Assembly: GCA_900470285.1 (NCBI GenBank)
Contig: UCAG01000016.1
Location: 124,001-188,000 of the forward strand
Direction: 5' to 3'
DNA length: 64,000 bases
Source: Hyphomicrobiales bacterium
GTDB taxonomy: Bacteria; Pseudomonadota; Alphaproteobacteria; Rhizobiales; Rhizobiaceae
Below the pieces are notes generated by a model, which searched no databases, was not told where the DNA came from, and saw only the letters and a list, made by a program, of their open reading frames with translations. Shown here piece after piece: positions 27,388 to 36,241 of this stretch. The first letter of the stretch is position 1; each line of letters begins with the position of its first letter. The position numbers and the translations under genes are program-made.

Positions 27388-27420
27388 TGCCTGCCCTGAG
27401 CACCAACATCAGGGCAGGCA
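27388..27420 (-). terminator. Hairpin between dctP and dctQ, first of two (upstream side toward dctQ)
   Basis: TGCCTGCCCTGA pairs with TCAGGGCAGGCA over 12 bp with a 9-base loop and no T-run. It probably stabilises the dctP mRNA end or attenuates transcription into dctQM. Confidence 0.7.
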
Positions 27421-27423
27421 AGC

Positions 27424-27453
27424 CCGCTGCAACAAAGGGGGACTTTGCAGCGG
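27424..27453 (-). terminator. Hairpin between dctP and dctQ, second of two (nearest dctP)
   Basis: CCGCTGCAA pairs with TTGCAGCGG around a G-rich loop. It lies 13 bases after the dctP stop and has no T-run. Confidence 0.65.
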
Positions 27454-27466
27454 AGTCCTAAGGGGA

Positions 27467-28465
27467 TTAGTCTTTCATTCCGACGGCTTCATAAACCTGT
27501 TTGATCAGGTCTGCACCCACACGGTCAGCCATTTCCGTATGAACAGGCTTGAGTGCCTCAACCCATTCTGCACGCTCTTCCGGTGTCAGATCGTAGAATG
27601 TCGTTGTCCCTGCCGCTTTCATCGCAGCCAGTGAATCGTCATTTTCTTTCTGGGCAATTTCGTTGGCATAGGCGGTTGATTCCGTCATCGCTTTATCAAG
27701 CTGACCACGCACATCTTCCGGCAGACCTTCCCAGAAAGCTTTATTGACGATCACCGCATAGCCCAGATAGCCGTGGTTCGAGACCGTGGCATGTTTCTGC
27801 ACTTCATGCATTTTCTGGGTATACATATTGGACGGCGGATTTTCTGTACCGTCCACAACGCCGGTCTGCAAAGCCTGATACACTTCCGAGAAAGCCAGAA
27901 CCTGCGGCACAGCACCCAATGCTTTCATCTGCGCTTCCAGAATTTTGGAAGACTGAATACGCATTTTCAGCCCAAGAAAATCATCCGGCACATGCATGGC
28001 ACTGTTTGCCGACATTACTTTGAAGCCGTTATCCCAATAGGCAAGACCGATAATTCCTTTGGCATCCAGCTTATCCAGCAGCGCACGGCCAACAGGGCCA
28101 TCAGTGATTTTGCGCAGATCATTATAGTCTTTCATAATGAACGGCAGATCGAACACTTCAAATTCGCGCACACCGAGCGGGCCGAATTTTGCCAGTGACG
28201 GTGCCAGCATCTGCACTGCGCCAAGCTGCAAGGCTTCCAGCTCTTCTTTATCCTTGTAAAGCTGCGAGTTCGGATAGACCTCAACCTTCACTTTACCTTC
28301 GGTATAAGATTCAGCAAGTTCCTTGAACTTCTCGGCGGCTTTGCCTTTTGGTGTATCCGGTGCCACAACATGGCTGAATTTAATGGTAATTGCCTGCGCA
28401 AGCGCAGTTGTACTCACTCCAAAAGCGAGAATTGCAGCAAGACCGGCAGTTGTCAGAAATTTCAT
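27467..28465 (-). CDS. dctP: TRAP dicarboxylate-binding periplasmic protein DctP
   Basis: 332 residues. It captures dicarboxylates in the periplasm and delivers them to DctQM. The signal peptide (KFLTTAGLAAILAFGVSTTALA) is followed by IKFSHVVAPDTPKGKAAEKF. The family's carboxylate-binding region is visible (LKMRIQSSKILEAQMKALGA, then ALQTGVVDGTENPPSN). The start is set at ATG 28463-28465, preceded by GGGAGGG. Longer upstream reading gives unrelated sequence. It is the first gene of dctPQM, divergent from dctS. Tandem palindromes in the 218-base gap are probable DctR sites. Confidence 0.94.
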   Translation of the reverse strand: MKFLTTAGLAAILAFGVSTTALAQAITIKFSHVVAPDTPKGKAAEKFKELAESYTEGKVKVEVYPNSQLYKDKEELEALQLGAVQMLAPSLAKFGPLGVREFEVFDLPFIMKDYNDLRKITDGPVGRALLDKLDAKGIIGLAYWDNGFKVMSANSAMHVPDDFLGLKMRIQSSKILEAQMKALGAVPQVLAFSEVYQALQTGVVDGTENPPSNMYTQKMHEVQKHATVSNHGYLGYAVIVNKAFWEGLPEDVRGQLDKAMTESTAYANEIAQKENDDSLAAMKAAGTTTFYDLTPEERAEWVEALKPVHTEMADRVGADLIKQVYEAVGMKD

Positions 28466-28578
28466 TGAGCGGCCCTCCCAAGCCTGCAGTGCAATAAAAC
28501 ACACCGGCTGAGAAACCGGCATGGACTCTCCCATGGAGTAAAATCCAGATAAAATCCTTAAAAGGAGTGGAGCCGCAA

Positions 28579-28636
28579 TTCTATTGTGGAAAGCCACAGT
28601 ATTTCTATTGTGGTTTACCACAGGCATAAATGCCTG
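28579..28636. promoter_or_regulatory. Tandem palindromes, probable DctR operators
   Basis: TTCTATTGTGG occurs at 28579 and again at 28603, 24 bp apart. Each copy begins a palindrome: TGTGGAAAGCCACA (28585-28598) and TGTGGTTTACCACA (28609-28622). A third inverted repeat, CAGGCATAAATGCCTG, follows at 28621-28636. All lie between the divergent dctP and dctS genes. Confidence 0.75.
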
Positions 28637-28683
28637 AAACTGGTTATGCTTATAAATATCATTAAGGATACTCAAACGATCAC

Positions 28684-30684
28684 ATGAGATTTCAGCGCGC
28701 AGTAAAAAACCCGCAAGACAGCAGCAAAAGCCGCTCAGGTTTTCGCATCTCTGTGCGCGACTATACGCTGATTATTCCCCTGCTCGCGATCCTGCTGATT
28801 GTGACCCTGATCGTTGCGCTGATCTGGATGACCTCGCGTGACAACCGGTCTGAAACTGAGAAGAAACTGACAACCGACGCTTTATGGGTTGAGCAATATC
28901 TGCGCTTTCAGTTACAGACTTTTGAAACCGAATTGCGCGATCTCGGCGTCGATATTGAACGCGATGCACAGCAGACAGATAATCTGCGAACCAAAGCCCA
29001 GCATCTGATCGCAATCCACCCCGAGCTGATTGATATCAGCTGGTTTTCACCGGACGGCAATCTGCTGGAAAGTGCTCCTCCGGGGCTTAATGTTATCGCC
29101 GATTATAAACCGTCACTGGCGGAGCACAGCCGGTTGTTCGGTAAGCCGGTTTACTCACCGCCGCGCCATACCAGTGAAGGCTGGGTCGTTGATCTGGTGG
29201 CACCGGTCTATAATAATAATCGCTCTGCCGGTACGCTCTGGGTTATCATCTCACTGGACAGGTTGCTGTCACGCAATGTGCCCTGGTGGGTTGCCGGAAA
29301 ATATCAGGTATCTCTCACAGATTCCGGCGGGGATCCGCTGATTTCCAAATCGAGTATTATGCCGACCAATGATCAGGCGCGGCATACGATCTCGTTCGAT
29401 CCGCCGCTGACCGGCACCTATATCACTGTCACACCCTATCAGAGCCAACCGGCTATAGGCCCGATTGTCATTTCCGCCGCCATTATCGGCCTGACCATTC
29501 TGGTGATTATCAATCTCTGGATGGCCTATCGCCAGAACCGGCGCAGAGCCGCAGCAGAACACGCCTTGCGCACTGAATATGCTTTCCGGCAGGCGATGGA
29601 AAATTCCCTCACCATTGGCATGCGCGCCCGCGACCGCGACGGACGGATCATCTATGTGAATCCGGAATTCTGCCGCATGGTTGGTTATGAGGAAAAACAG
29701 CTGATTGGCATGATACCGCCGCATCCTTACTGGGCACCGGAAATCATGTCTGAAGGTCTTCAGCGCCAGAATGATATGCGCAGTACCGGCATTGCACCGC
29801 GTGAGTTTGAAACACGTTTCATTCGCCCTGATGGCAAGCTGATTGATATTCAGGTTTATGAAGCACCGCTGATTGATGCAGATGGTATCCATATCGGCTG
29901 GATGGGCTCTCTCGTTGATGTGACCGAGCGTAAGAAGCTGGAAGAAGCCCGCCAGACAGAGACTGAAAAACTCCAGCATAACGCCCGCCTGATTACCATG
30001 GGGGAAATGGCCTCCACTCTGGCACATGAACTGAACCAGCCTCTGGCCGCCATTACCAGCTATGCAACCGGCAGTCTCAATCTGCTGCATTCAGGAACAG
30101 TGCAGCCCGTTGATCTGGCCGGCGCCTTGCAAAAACTCTCCGATCAGGCGCAGCGAGCCGGTACGATTGTCCACCGTGTGCATGATTTTGTGCGCAAACG
30201 CTCCGTGACACAGGAGCAGCATGATTTATGCAAAATCCTGCAGGATGCAGCCAGCTTTGTCAGCAGCGATATTATCAAAGGCGGCGGGCGTATTGATATG
30301 AAACTGCCGGATACACCAGTGCCGGTGCGTGCCGATGCTGTGCTGATCCAGCAGGTTTTGCTGAACCTGATCCGCAATGCCCGCGAGGCAGCGGCTGGCC
30401 TGCCGCGCAACCGGCAGGTCTTGCATATTGTGCTTGAAGCCGGTCACAATGAAGCCGTCATCACGATTACCGATCACGGGCACGGCATTCCGGAAGGCAT
30501 GGAGAATGAGATTTTCACGCCCTTTATTTCCTCAAAATCGGAAGGCATGGGGATGGGATTACCGATCTGCCGTTCCATTCTGGAATCCCATAAAGGCCGC
30601 CTATGGCTACGGGCAACACCTGACAGGCAAGGTGCCAGCTTCTGCCTTTCTTTACCGCTGAGCACACAGGAAATAACACTATGA
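28684..30684 (+). CDS. dctS: Sensor histidine kinase DctS
   Basis: 666 residues. The N-terminal membrane segment (IIPLLAILLIVTLIVALIW, about residues 30-48) and a second (VISAAIIGLTILVIINLW, about 262-280) enclose a periplasmic domain of about 200 residues that probably senses dicarboxylate. A PAS domain (about 300-415) precedes the kinase core. The H-box is LAHELNQPLAAI (about residue 450), and the ATPase N and G boxes are LNLIRNAREAA and DHGHGIPEGM, then GMGMGLPICRSI. It closely follows the R. capsulatus DctS layout. Its stop overlaps the dctR start (ATGA). Confidence 0.92.
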   Translation: MRFQRAVKNPQDSSKSRSGFRISVRDYTLIIPLLAILLIVTLIVALIWMTSRDNRSETEKKLTTDALWVEQYLRFQLQTFETELRDLGVDIERDAQQTDNLRTKAQHLIAIHPELIDISWFSPDGNLLESAPPGLNVIADYKPSLAEHSRLFGKPVYSPPRHTSEGWVVDLVAPVYNNNRSAGTLWVIISLDRLLSRNVPWWVAGKYQVSLTDSGGDPLISKSSIMPTNDQARHTISFDPPLTGTYITVTPYQSQPAIGPIVISAAIIGLTILVIINLWMAYRQNRRRAAAEHALRTEYAFRQAMENSLTIGMRARDRDGRIIYVNPEFCRMVGYEEKQLIGMIPPHPYWAPEIMSEGLQRQNDMRSTGIAPREFETRFIRPDGKLIDIQVYEAPLIDADGIHIGWMGSLVDVTERKKLEEARQTETEKLQHNARLITMGEMASTLAHELNQPLAAITSYATGSLNLLHSGTVQPVDLAGALQKLSDQAQRAGTIVHRVHDFVRKRSVTQEQHDLCKILQDAASFVSSDIIKGGGRIDMKLPDTPVPVRADAVLIQQVLLNLIRNAREAAAGLPRNRQVLHIVLEAGHNEAVITITDHGHGIPEGMENEIFTPFISSKSEGMGMGLPICRSILESHKGRLWLRATPDRQGASFCLSLPLSTQEITL

Positions 30685-31280
30685 CCGTCCATATTGTTGA
30701 TGATGATGAAGCCATTCGCGACAGCCTGTCATGGCTGTTTCGCTCCCGTGGCGTGGGCGTTGTCACATGGCCGTCCGGCGAGGCTTTTCTGCAAAACTGG
30801 TCGCCTGATCTTCAAGGCTGTATTTTGCTGGATATGCGTATGGAGGGTATGTCCGGTCTTGAGGTTTTTGACAAGCTCATCAAGCTTCATGCCCGTCAGC
30901 CGGTGATTTTTCTGACCGGACATGGTGATATTCCGCTGGCTGTGGAATGTCTGAAACAGGGCGCCGCGGATTTTCTCGAAAAACCATTCAACGACAATAA
31001 TCTGGTCGACAGGGTTCTGGCCGCCTTGAATAAAGCGAAAGAGCGCGCCAGCACGGACCGACAACGCGACGAATTGCGACGCAAACGCGCCCAACTCTCA
31101 CCACGTGAAAACGAAGTTCTGTCGATGATTTTAGAAGGTCTGCTTAACAAGCAGATTGCCGACAGGCTGGATATCACCGTGCGCACAGTTGAAGTGCATC
31201 GCGCCCATATTATGGAAAAAATGGATGCCCGTAATGCCGTGGAACTGGCGCGGTTAATCAGTTTCAGCGAACAGGGCTAA
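30681..31280 (+). CDS. dctR: Response regulator DctR (FixJ/NarL type)
   Basis: 199 residues. The receiver domain holds the acidic pocket (IVDDDEA), the phosphorylated Asp51 in CILLDMRMEGMSG, the Thr in FLTGHGD and Lys in FLEKPF. The C-terminal LuxR-type helix-turn-helix (LSPRENEVLSMILEGLLNKQIADRL and TVRTVEVHRAHIMEKM) is that of FixJ-like activators. DctR should activate dctPQM when DctS detects dicarboxylates. It is translationally coupled to dctS. It ends at a hairpin. Confidence 0.93.
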   Translation: MTVHIVDDDEAIRDSLSWLFRSRGVGVVTWPSGEAFLQNWSPDLQGCILLDMRMEGMSGLEVFDKLIKLHARQPVIFLTGHGDIPLAVECLKQGAADFLEKPFNDNNLVDRVLAALNKAKERASTDRQRDELRRKRAQLSPRENEVLSMILEGLLNKQIADRLDITVRTVEVHRAHIMEKMDARNAVELARLISFSEQG

Positions 31281-31313
31281 CCGGCAGCGTGGCGCTGTAA
31301 AACACTGCCGGTT
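31279..31313 (+). terminator. Hairpin at the end of dctSR
   Basis: AACCGGCAG pairs with CTGCCGGTT, starting in the dctR stop codon. It is followed by CTCCTCG rather than a T-run, so it may be a weak terminator or 3' stabiliser. Confidence 0.6.
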
Positions 31314-31348
31314 CTCCTCGTCGGAGCATTATTTATCAAAACGCTCTG

Positions 31349-32380
31349 TTAGGTCAGCGGAGTATTAATCATAATGGTACATTCCGGAACATCATCCCAG
31401 ACTTCGCATTGTGTGCTCATATTCACTGAAAGTGTGCGGGCACCAAATAGGCTATATGAATAATTTAACTTCTTCAGTTCGGAGTTTTCATTCAGAACCT
31501 CAATTCTGATTTTCCCGTTGCCCGACGGATATGTCCTTAAACCGATGAGCGTGTTATTCGCCCCGCTGCCGGAAAAATCATCTATCAACTGATCATCTAC
31601 GTAGACATGAACTGTCTGCGGCCTCTCCGCAAAATTAGCATAAGCAGTGAGCCCAAACTTCGTATCAGGCGGTAATAAAAAGGTATATTGACCATCATCA
31701 GCTTTACCGCAATGACAGGAATTACCGCTCAGAATATCATCACTTACGGATACACATGCTTGTATCTTCTGAAATATTACTCCGCCCCACCATTTTTGAA
31801 TTTTTACAGGTCCTTTATCAATACTTCCTGCAACAAAACTATATCTTATATAATTATCACCCTTAAAAATATAAGCATAATTAGCATCATTACTTTTCCA
31901 CGCAAAAAAACTATCAATATTTTCGGTAAATGATGGATATTTTGATATACCATTTATGGAATTTGCTATTGATTGCTTTAAAATCGTACCATCTTCAATA
32001 TTATACGATATGCAATCAGATCCTTTAAAGAATAATACTGTTTTTATAAGAGTCCTGTTATGAATATCAGGCCATTCTGTTGCAGCATCAATACCATTCT
32101 CCGCACCTGTACCAATCAAACCAGGCCAACCCTCAGAAATTTCAGCAGGACCTTCAACAATTATTTTTTCAATTACATCAAATTTCAAATACTTGCTTCC
32201 TTTGAAAAAATACAAGTACCCGTTAACATTAATCACATCATCTATATTATTTTGAAATTCATGAGGAAGACTCCACCAATTATATTCTATAGATTTAGGA
32301 TACCCTGTATTCGCACGATCGATAATATCATTATAAACTATATTATCACCATCATTAAAAAAGAACGATACTGTATGCAT
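31349..32380 (-). CDS. Hemopexin-repeat protein (photopexin-like), AT-rich orphan
   Basis: 343 residues, not a core gene of this group. Residues about 4-200 contain four hemopexin-like repeats with the recurring pattern of hydrophobic strand, FKG(S/D).Y..., GP, (W/Y)P. Examples are YLYFFKGSKYLKFD at 55-68, ENGIDAA at 94-100, VLFFKGSDCISYN at 115-127 and YAYIFKGDNYIRYS at 168-181. Four such repeats make a four-bladed propeller. The remaining 140 residues are Cys-containing and probably beta-rich, with no family I recognise. No signal peptide from the chosen start, ATG 32378-32380 (AGGA 9 bases upstream). Codon use and flanks are strikingly AT-rich, a sign of transfer. Known hemopexin-repeat proteins bind haem, metals or polyamines; function here is unknown. 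Confidence 0.8.
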   Translation of the reverse strand: MHTVSFFFNDGDNIVYNDIIDRANTGYPKSIEYNWWSLPHEFQNNIDDVINVNGYLYFFKGSKYLKFDVIEKIIVEGPAEISEGWPGLIGTGAENGIDAATEWPDIHNRTLIKTVLFFKGSDCISYNIEDGTILKQSIANSINGISKYPSFTENIDSFFAWKSNDANYAYIFKGDNYIRYSFVAGSIDKGPVKIQKWWGGVIFQKIQACVSVSDDILSGNSCHCGKADDGQYTFLLPPDTKFGLTAYANFAERPQTVHVYVDDQLIDDFSGSGANNTLIGLRTYPSGNGKIRIEVLNENSELKKLNYSYSLFGARTLSVNMSTQCEVWDDVPECTIMINTPLT

Positions 32381-32491
32381 AATAAAAAATCCTAATAAAA
32401 AACAATAAATATATAGCAACAAAATAAAAACAAGTAAATATTTTTCTCTTATATAAAAATAATCAAAATTAAAATAAAAATATAAAAAATA

Positions 32492-32524
32492 AACGGCGGT
32501 TATATTCTAAACTTAACCGCCGTT
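32492..32524 (-). terminator. Terminator of pyc
   Basis: AACGGCGGTTA pairs with TAACCGCCGTT. On the minus strand it is followed by TATTTTTTATATTTTTATTTT. It separates pyc from the hemopexin-repeat gene downstream. Confidence 0.88.
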
Positions 32525-32542
32525 CTCAATATTTAAATACAC

Positions 32543-35500
32543 TCAAGAATATACGATCAACAGATCCTTAGCATCAATCTGATCACCGGCGCGCACCAGC
32601 ACTTCCGCCAGCACACCGTCACGTTCGGCGTGGATTGCGGTCTCCATTTTCATCGCCTCAATGGAAAGCAATACATCTCCGGCTTTCACACTTTGCCCGC
32701 TGACAACTGCAACAGTAGAAACAATGCCCGGCATCGGTGCGCCGATATGGGTCTCATTGTTCAGCTCGACTTTACGGCGGGCACCTTTGGCAGCACCGCG
32801 TGTGCGGTCCGGCACTTTGATGCGGCGCGGCTGACCATTCAGTTCAAAGAACACTGTGACCATGCCCTGATCATCAACATCGCCCAAAGCCTGATTGCGG
32901 ATAACCAGTGTCTTGCCGCGCTCAATCTCGACAAAGACTTCCTGTTCCTGCGCCAATCCGTAAAAATAGACCGGTGTCGGCAGCACGCTTGTCGGCCCGT
33001 AAAGGGTCTGTGCGCCAGCAAAATCGGTGAAGACTTTCGGATACATCAGATAGGACGCAAATTCCTGATCGCTGATTTTGCGCTCCAGCTTGGTTTCAAT
33101 CTCTTTGCGCTCTGCTTCCAGATCAGCCGGTTGCAGCAACGCCCCCGGGCGCTCTGTAAACGGCTTTTCGCCCTTCAGCACTTTGGCCTGCAAATCCTTC
33201 GGCCAGCCTGCGGGCGGTTGGCCAAGATCGCCGCGCATCATTGACACCACAGAATCCGGAAAGGCAATATCCTTAGCAGGATTAGTCACATCAGTCGTTG
33301 TCAGATCCTGACTGACCATCATCAGCGCCATATCGCCGACCACTTTGGAAGACGGCGTGACTTTAACAATATCGCCGAACATCAGGTTCACATCGGCATA
33401 GGCTTGTGCCACCTCATGCCAGCGGCTTTCCAACCCCAATGAACGCGCCTGTTCTTTCAGATTGGTGAATTGTCCGCCCGGCATTTCATGCAGATACACT
33501 TCTGATGCAGGGCCTTTCAGATCACTCTCAAAGGCTGCATATTGATTGCGTGCCGCCTCCCAATAAAAGGAAATCCGGCGGATCGAAGCCGGATCAAGCT
33601 GCGGATCGCGCTCACTGCCTGCGAGTGCTTCAACAATCGAGCCGAGGCATGGCTGTGAGGTATTGCCCGACAATGCATCCATCGCCGCATCAACAACATC
33701 CACACCACTCTCCACGGCCGCCAGCACTGTTGCCGCCGCAATACCGGACGTATCATGAGTATGGAAATGGATCGGCAGATCAGTTTCCTGCCGCAAGGCA
33801 GTGAAGAGTTTGCGTGCCGATTGCGGCTTCAGCAGCCCCGCCATGTCTTTAATGGCGATGATATGCGCACCGGCTTTTTCCACCTCACGCGCCAGTTTCA
33901 AATAGTAGTTGAGGTCATATTGCGGGCGTGCCGCATTCATCAAATCGCTGGTATAGCAAATGGCCGCCTCGCAAAGCTTACCCTCTTCCAGCACGGCATC
34001 CATCGACACGCGCATATTCTCAACCCAGTTGAGACTGTCAAAGACGCGGAACAGATCAATGCCGCCGCGTGCTGCTTCACGTACAAATTGCGTCACCACA
34101 TTATCGGGATAGCTCTTATAGCCCACGCCATTGGCACCGCGCAGCAACATCTGCAACAGCAGGTTCGGCGCGCCGTCGCGCACCTTACTCAAACGCTCCC
34201 ACGGATCTTCGGTGAGAAAGCGCATCGCCACATCAAAGGTCGCCCCACCCCAGCATTCCAGCGAGAACAGGTTCGGCAGCAAACGGGCATAGGTTTCGGC
34301 AATCTGCGCAATATCATAAGTACGCATACGTGTGGCCAGCAAAGACTGATGCCCGTCACGCATGGTCGTATCGGTGACCAGTACCCGCTTTTGCTCACGC
34401 ATCCATTGCGCAAATTTCTGCGGCCCCAGTTCTGCCAGTTTTTGACGTGTGCCGCTCTGAATTTCTCCGCCCAGTACATAAGGCACTTTCGGTGCGGCCG
34501 CATTCATGTCCGGCAATGCGCGGCCTTTGGTTTCCGGATGACCATTGACCGTCACATCGGCAATATAGGTCAGAAGCTTGGTCGCACGATCCTGTCGTTT
34601 CACATGCTCGAACAGCTCCGGCGTCGTATCAATAAACCGCGTAGTATATTCGTTACTGCGAAATTTCGGATGCGTAATAATCGCTTCGAGAAAGGTCAGA
34701 TTGGTCGATACGCCGCGGATACGAAACTCCCGCAGTGCACGATGCATACGCAGGATCACCTCTTCCGGTGTCGACGCCCATGCGGTCACTTTCTCCAAGA
34801 GCGGATCATAATAGCGGGTGATGAACGCACCGGAATAAGCCGTACCGCCATCCAGACGAATACCGAAACCTGTTGCACCACGATAAGCGGTAATCCGCCC
34901 GTAATCCGGAATAAAATTCTGCTCCGGATCTTCCGTCGTAATACGGCATTGTAAAGCGTGACCACGCAACACAATCTTGCTCTGCTCCGGCACACCGGAT
35001 TCCGGCGAGCCGATAGCTGCGCCTTCCAGAATACGGATTTGCGCTTTGACGATATCAATGCCGGTGACTTCTTCCGTCACCGTGTGCTCCACCTGAATGC
35101 GCGGGTTGACCTCGATGAAATAGAATTTTCCTGATGTCACATCCATCAGGAACTCAACCGTACCCGCCCCGATATAATTAGTGGCACGGGCAATTTTCAG
35201 CGCATAATCGGCCAGTTCCTGACGCTGCCCATCATTGAGATACGGCGCCGGTGCACGCTCCACCACTTTCTGGTTACGCCGCTGCACGGAACAATCACGC
35301 TCAAACAGATGCACGGCATTGCCATGGGTATCGCCGAGAATCTGCACTTCCACATGGCGCGCATGTTCAATGAGTTTTTCGAGATAGACCTCATCCTTGC
35401 CGAAAGCGGCTTTGGCCTCGCGCTTGGCTTCCGTGACCTCACGCGCCAGATCTTTGGCCTCGCGAATGGCGCGCATACCGCGACCACCGCCGCCCCATGA

Positions 35501-36001
35501 GGCTTTGAGCATCAGCGGATAGCCGATACTGTCAGCAATTTTGCGCACCTCATCCATATCCTCCGGCAGAGGGTCACTGGCAGGCACCACCGGCACACCG
35601 ACCTCAACGGCCAGATTGCGTGCCGCCACTTTATTGCCGAGGCGGCGCATCGTATCGCCTTTCGGACCAATGAAGATAATGCCGTTCTCAGCGCAGGCAT
35701 CAGCAAATTCAGGACTTTCCGACAGCAGACCATAGCCCGGATGAATGGCATCAGCACCGGAGAGCTTGGCAACGCGGATTACTTCCTCAATTGAGAGATA
35801 GCTTTCAATCGGCCCCAGATCACGCTGCAGATGCGGGCCGCGCCCGACTTGATAGCTCTCATCCGCTTTGAAGCGATGCAATGCAAGTTTATCTTCCTCT
35901 GCCCAGATCGCCACGGTTTTCATGCCTAGCTCATTTGCAGCGCGGAATACGCGAATGGCAATTTCAGAGCGGTTAGCGACAAGAATTTTATGGATAGGCA
36001 A
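32543..36001 (-). CDS. pyc: Pyruvate carboxylase
   Basis: 1152 residues, the full single-chain enzyme. It carboxylates pyruvate to oxaloacetate (anaplerosis) using biotin. Domains in order are biotin carboxylase (about 1-460; KILVANRSEIAIRVFRAA, GGGGRGMR and EVNPRIQVEHTVTE), carboxyltransferase (about 535-830; DTTMRDGHQSLLATRMR and FHTHDTSG), an allosteric linker, and the biotinyl domain with the target Lys in EAMKMET near the C-terminus. Nothing is missing. In the Brucella group this enzyme links C3 compounds to the TCA cycle, which fits with the nearby dicarboxylate uptake genes. Confidence 0.97.
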   Translation of the reverse strand: MPIHKILVANRSEIAIRVFRAANELGMKTVAIWAEEDKLALHRFKADESYQVGRGPHLQRDLGPIESYLSIEEVIRVAKLSGADAIHPGYGLLSESPEFADACAENGIIFIGPKGDTMRRLGNKVAARNLAVEVGVPVVPASDPLPEDMDEVRKIADSIGYPLMLKASWGGGGRGMRAIREAKDLAREVTEAKREAKAAFGKDEVYLEKLIEHARHVEVQILGDTHGNAVHLFERDCSVQRRNQKVVERAPAPYLNDGQRQELADYALKIARATNYIGAGTVEFLMDVTSGKFYFIEVNPRIQVEHTVTEEVTGIDIVKAQIRILEGAAIGSPESGVPEQSKIVLRGHALQCRITTEDPEQNFIPDYGRITAYRGATGFGIRLDGGTAYSGAFITRYYDPLLEKVTAWASTPEEVILRMHRALREFRIRGVSTNLTFLEAIITHPKFRSNEYTTRFIDTTPELFEHVKRQDRATKLLTYIADVTVNGHPETKGRALPDMNAAAPKVPYVLGGEIQSGTRQKLAELGPQKFAQWMREQKRVLVTDTTMRDGHQSLLATRMRTYDIAQIAETYARLLPNLFSLECWGGATFDVAMRFLTEDPWERLSKVRDGAPNLLLQMLLRGANGVGYKSYPDNVVTQFVREAARGGIDLFRVFDSLNWVENMRVSMDAVLEEGKLCEAAICYTSDLMNAARPQYDLNYYLKLAREVEKAGAHIIAIKDMAGLLKPQSARKLFTALRQETDLPIHFHTHDTSGIAAATVLAAVESGVDVVDAAMDALSGNTSQPCLGSIVEALAGSERDPQLDPASIRRISFYWEAARNQYAAFESDLKGPASEVYLHEMPGGQFTNLKEQARSLGLESRWHEVAQAYADVNLMFGDIVKVTPSSKVVGDMALMMVSQDLTTTDVTNPAKDIAFPDSVVSMMRGDLGQPPAGWPKDLQAKVLKGEKPFTERPGALLQPADLEAERKEIETKLERKISDQEFASYLMYPKVFTDFAGAQTLYGPTSVLPTPVYFYGLAQEQEVFVEIERGKTLVIRNQALGDVDDQGMVTVFFELNGQPRRIKVPDRTRGAAKGARRKVELNNETHIGAPMPGIVSTVAVVSGQSVKAGDVLLSIEAMKMETAIHAERDGVLAEVLVRAGDQIDAKDLLIVYS

Positions 36002-36128
36002 AGCAGATCTCCCTTACTGCAAATAACACAGTCCACACCGATCTTCGTTCCCGTGAAAAGCGGTATATCCGGCTGCATACTGATCGTTTTTTTTGTGAAA
36101 GAACAGCGAAAATACGTCTTAAAATAGC

Positions 36129-36153
36129 AATGCCCGACACAAGTGCCGGGCAT
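36129..36153 (-). terminator. Probable terminator after the distal binding-protein gene
   Basis: ATGCCCG and CGGGCAT form a stem with a 10-base loop. On the minus strand TGCTATTTTA follows. It lies about 90 bases after the stop codon. Confidence 0.6.
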
Positions 36154-36241
36154 TACTGAGCCAATTATTCCAAAGTATTAGACCTCTTTTCGAGAAAGAG
36201 AATACTATTCTAATTCTGTAATAATTCCCTGATTTCAGGAA

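Noticed and set aside
36002-36241. Possible small gene between pyc and the distal binding-protein gene
   Set aside because: Only a hairpin is convincing there. The short frames extend pyc upstream without a ribosome-binding site.
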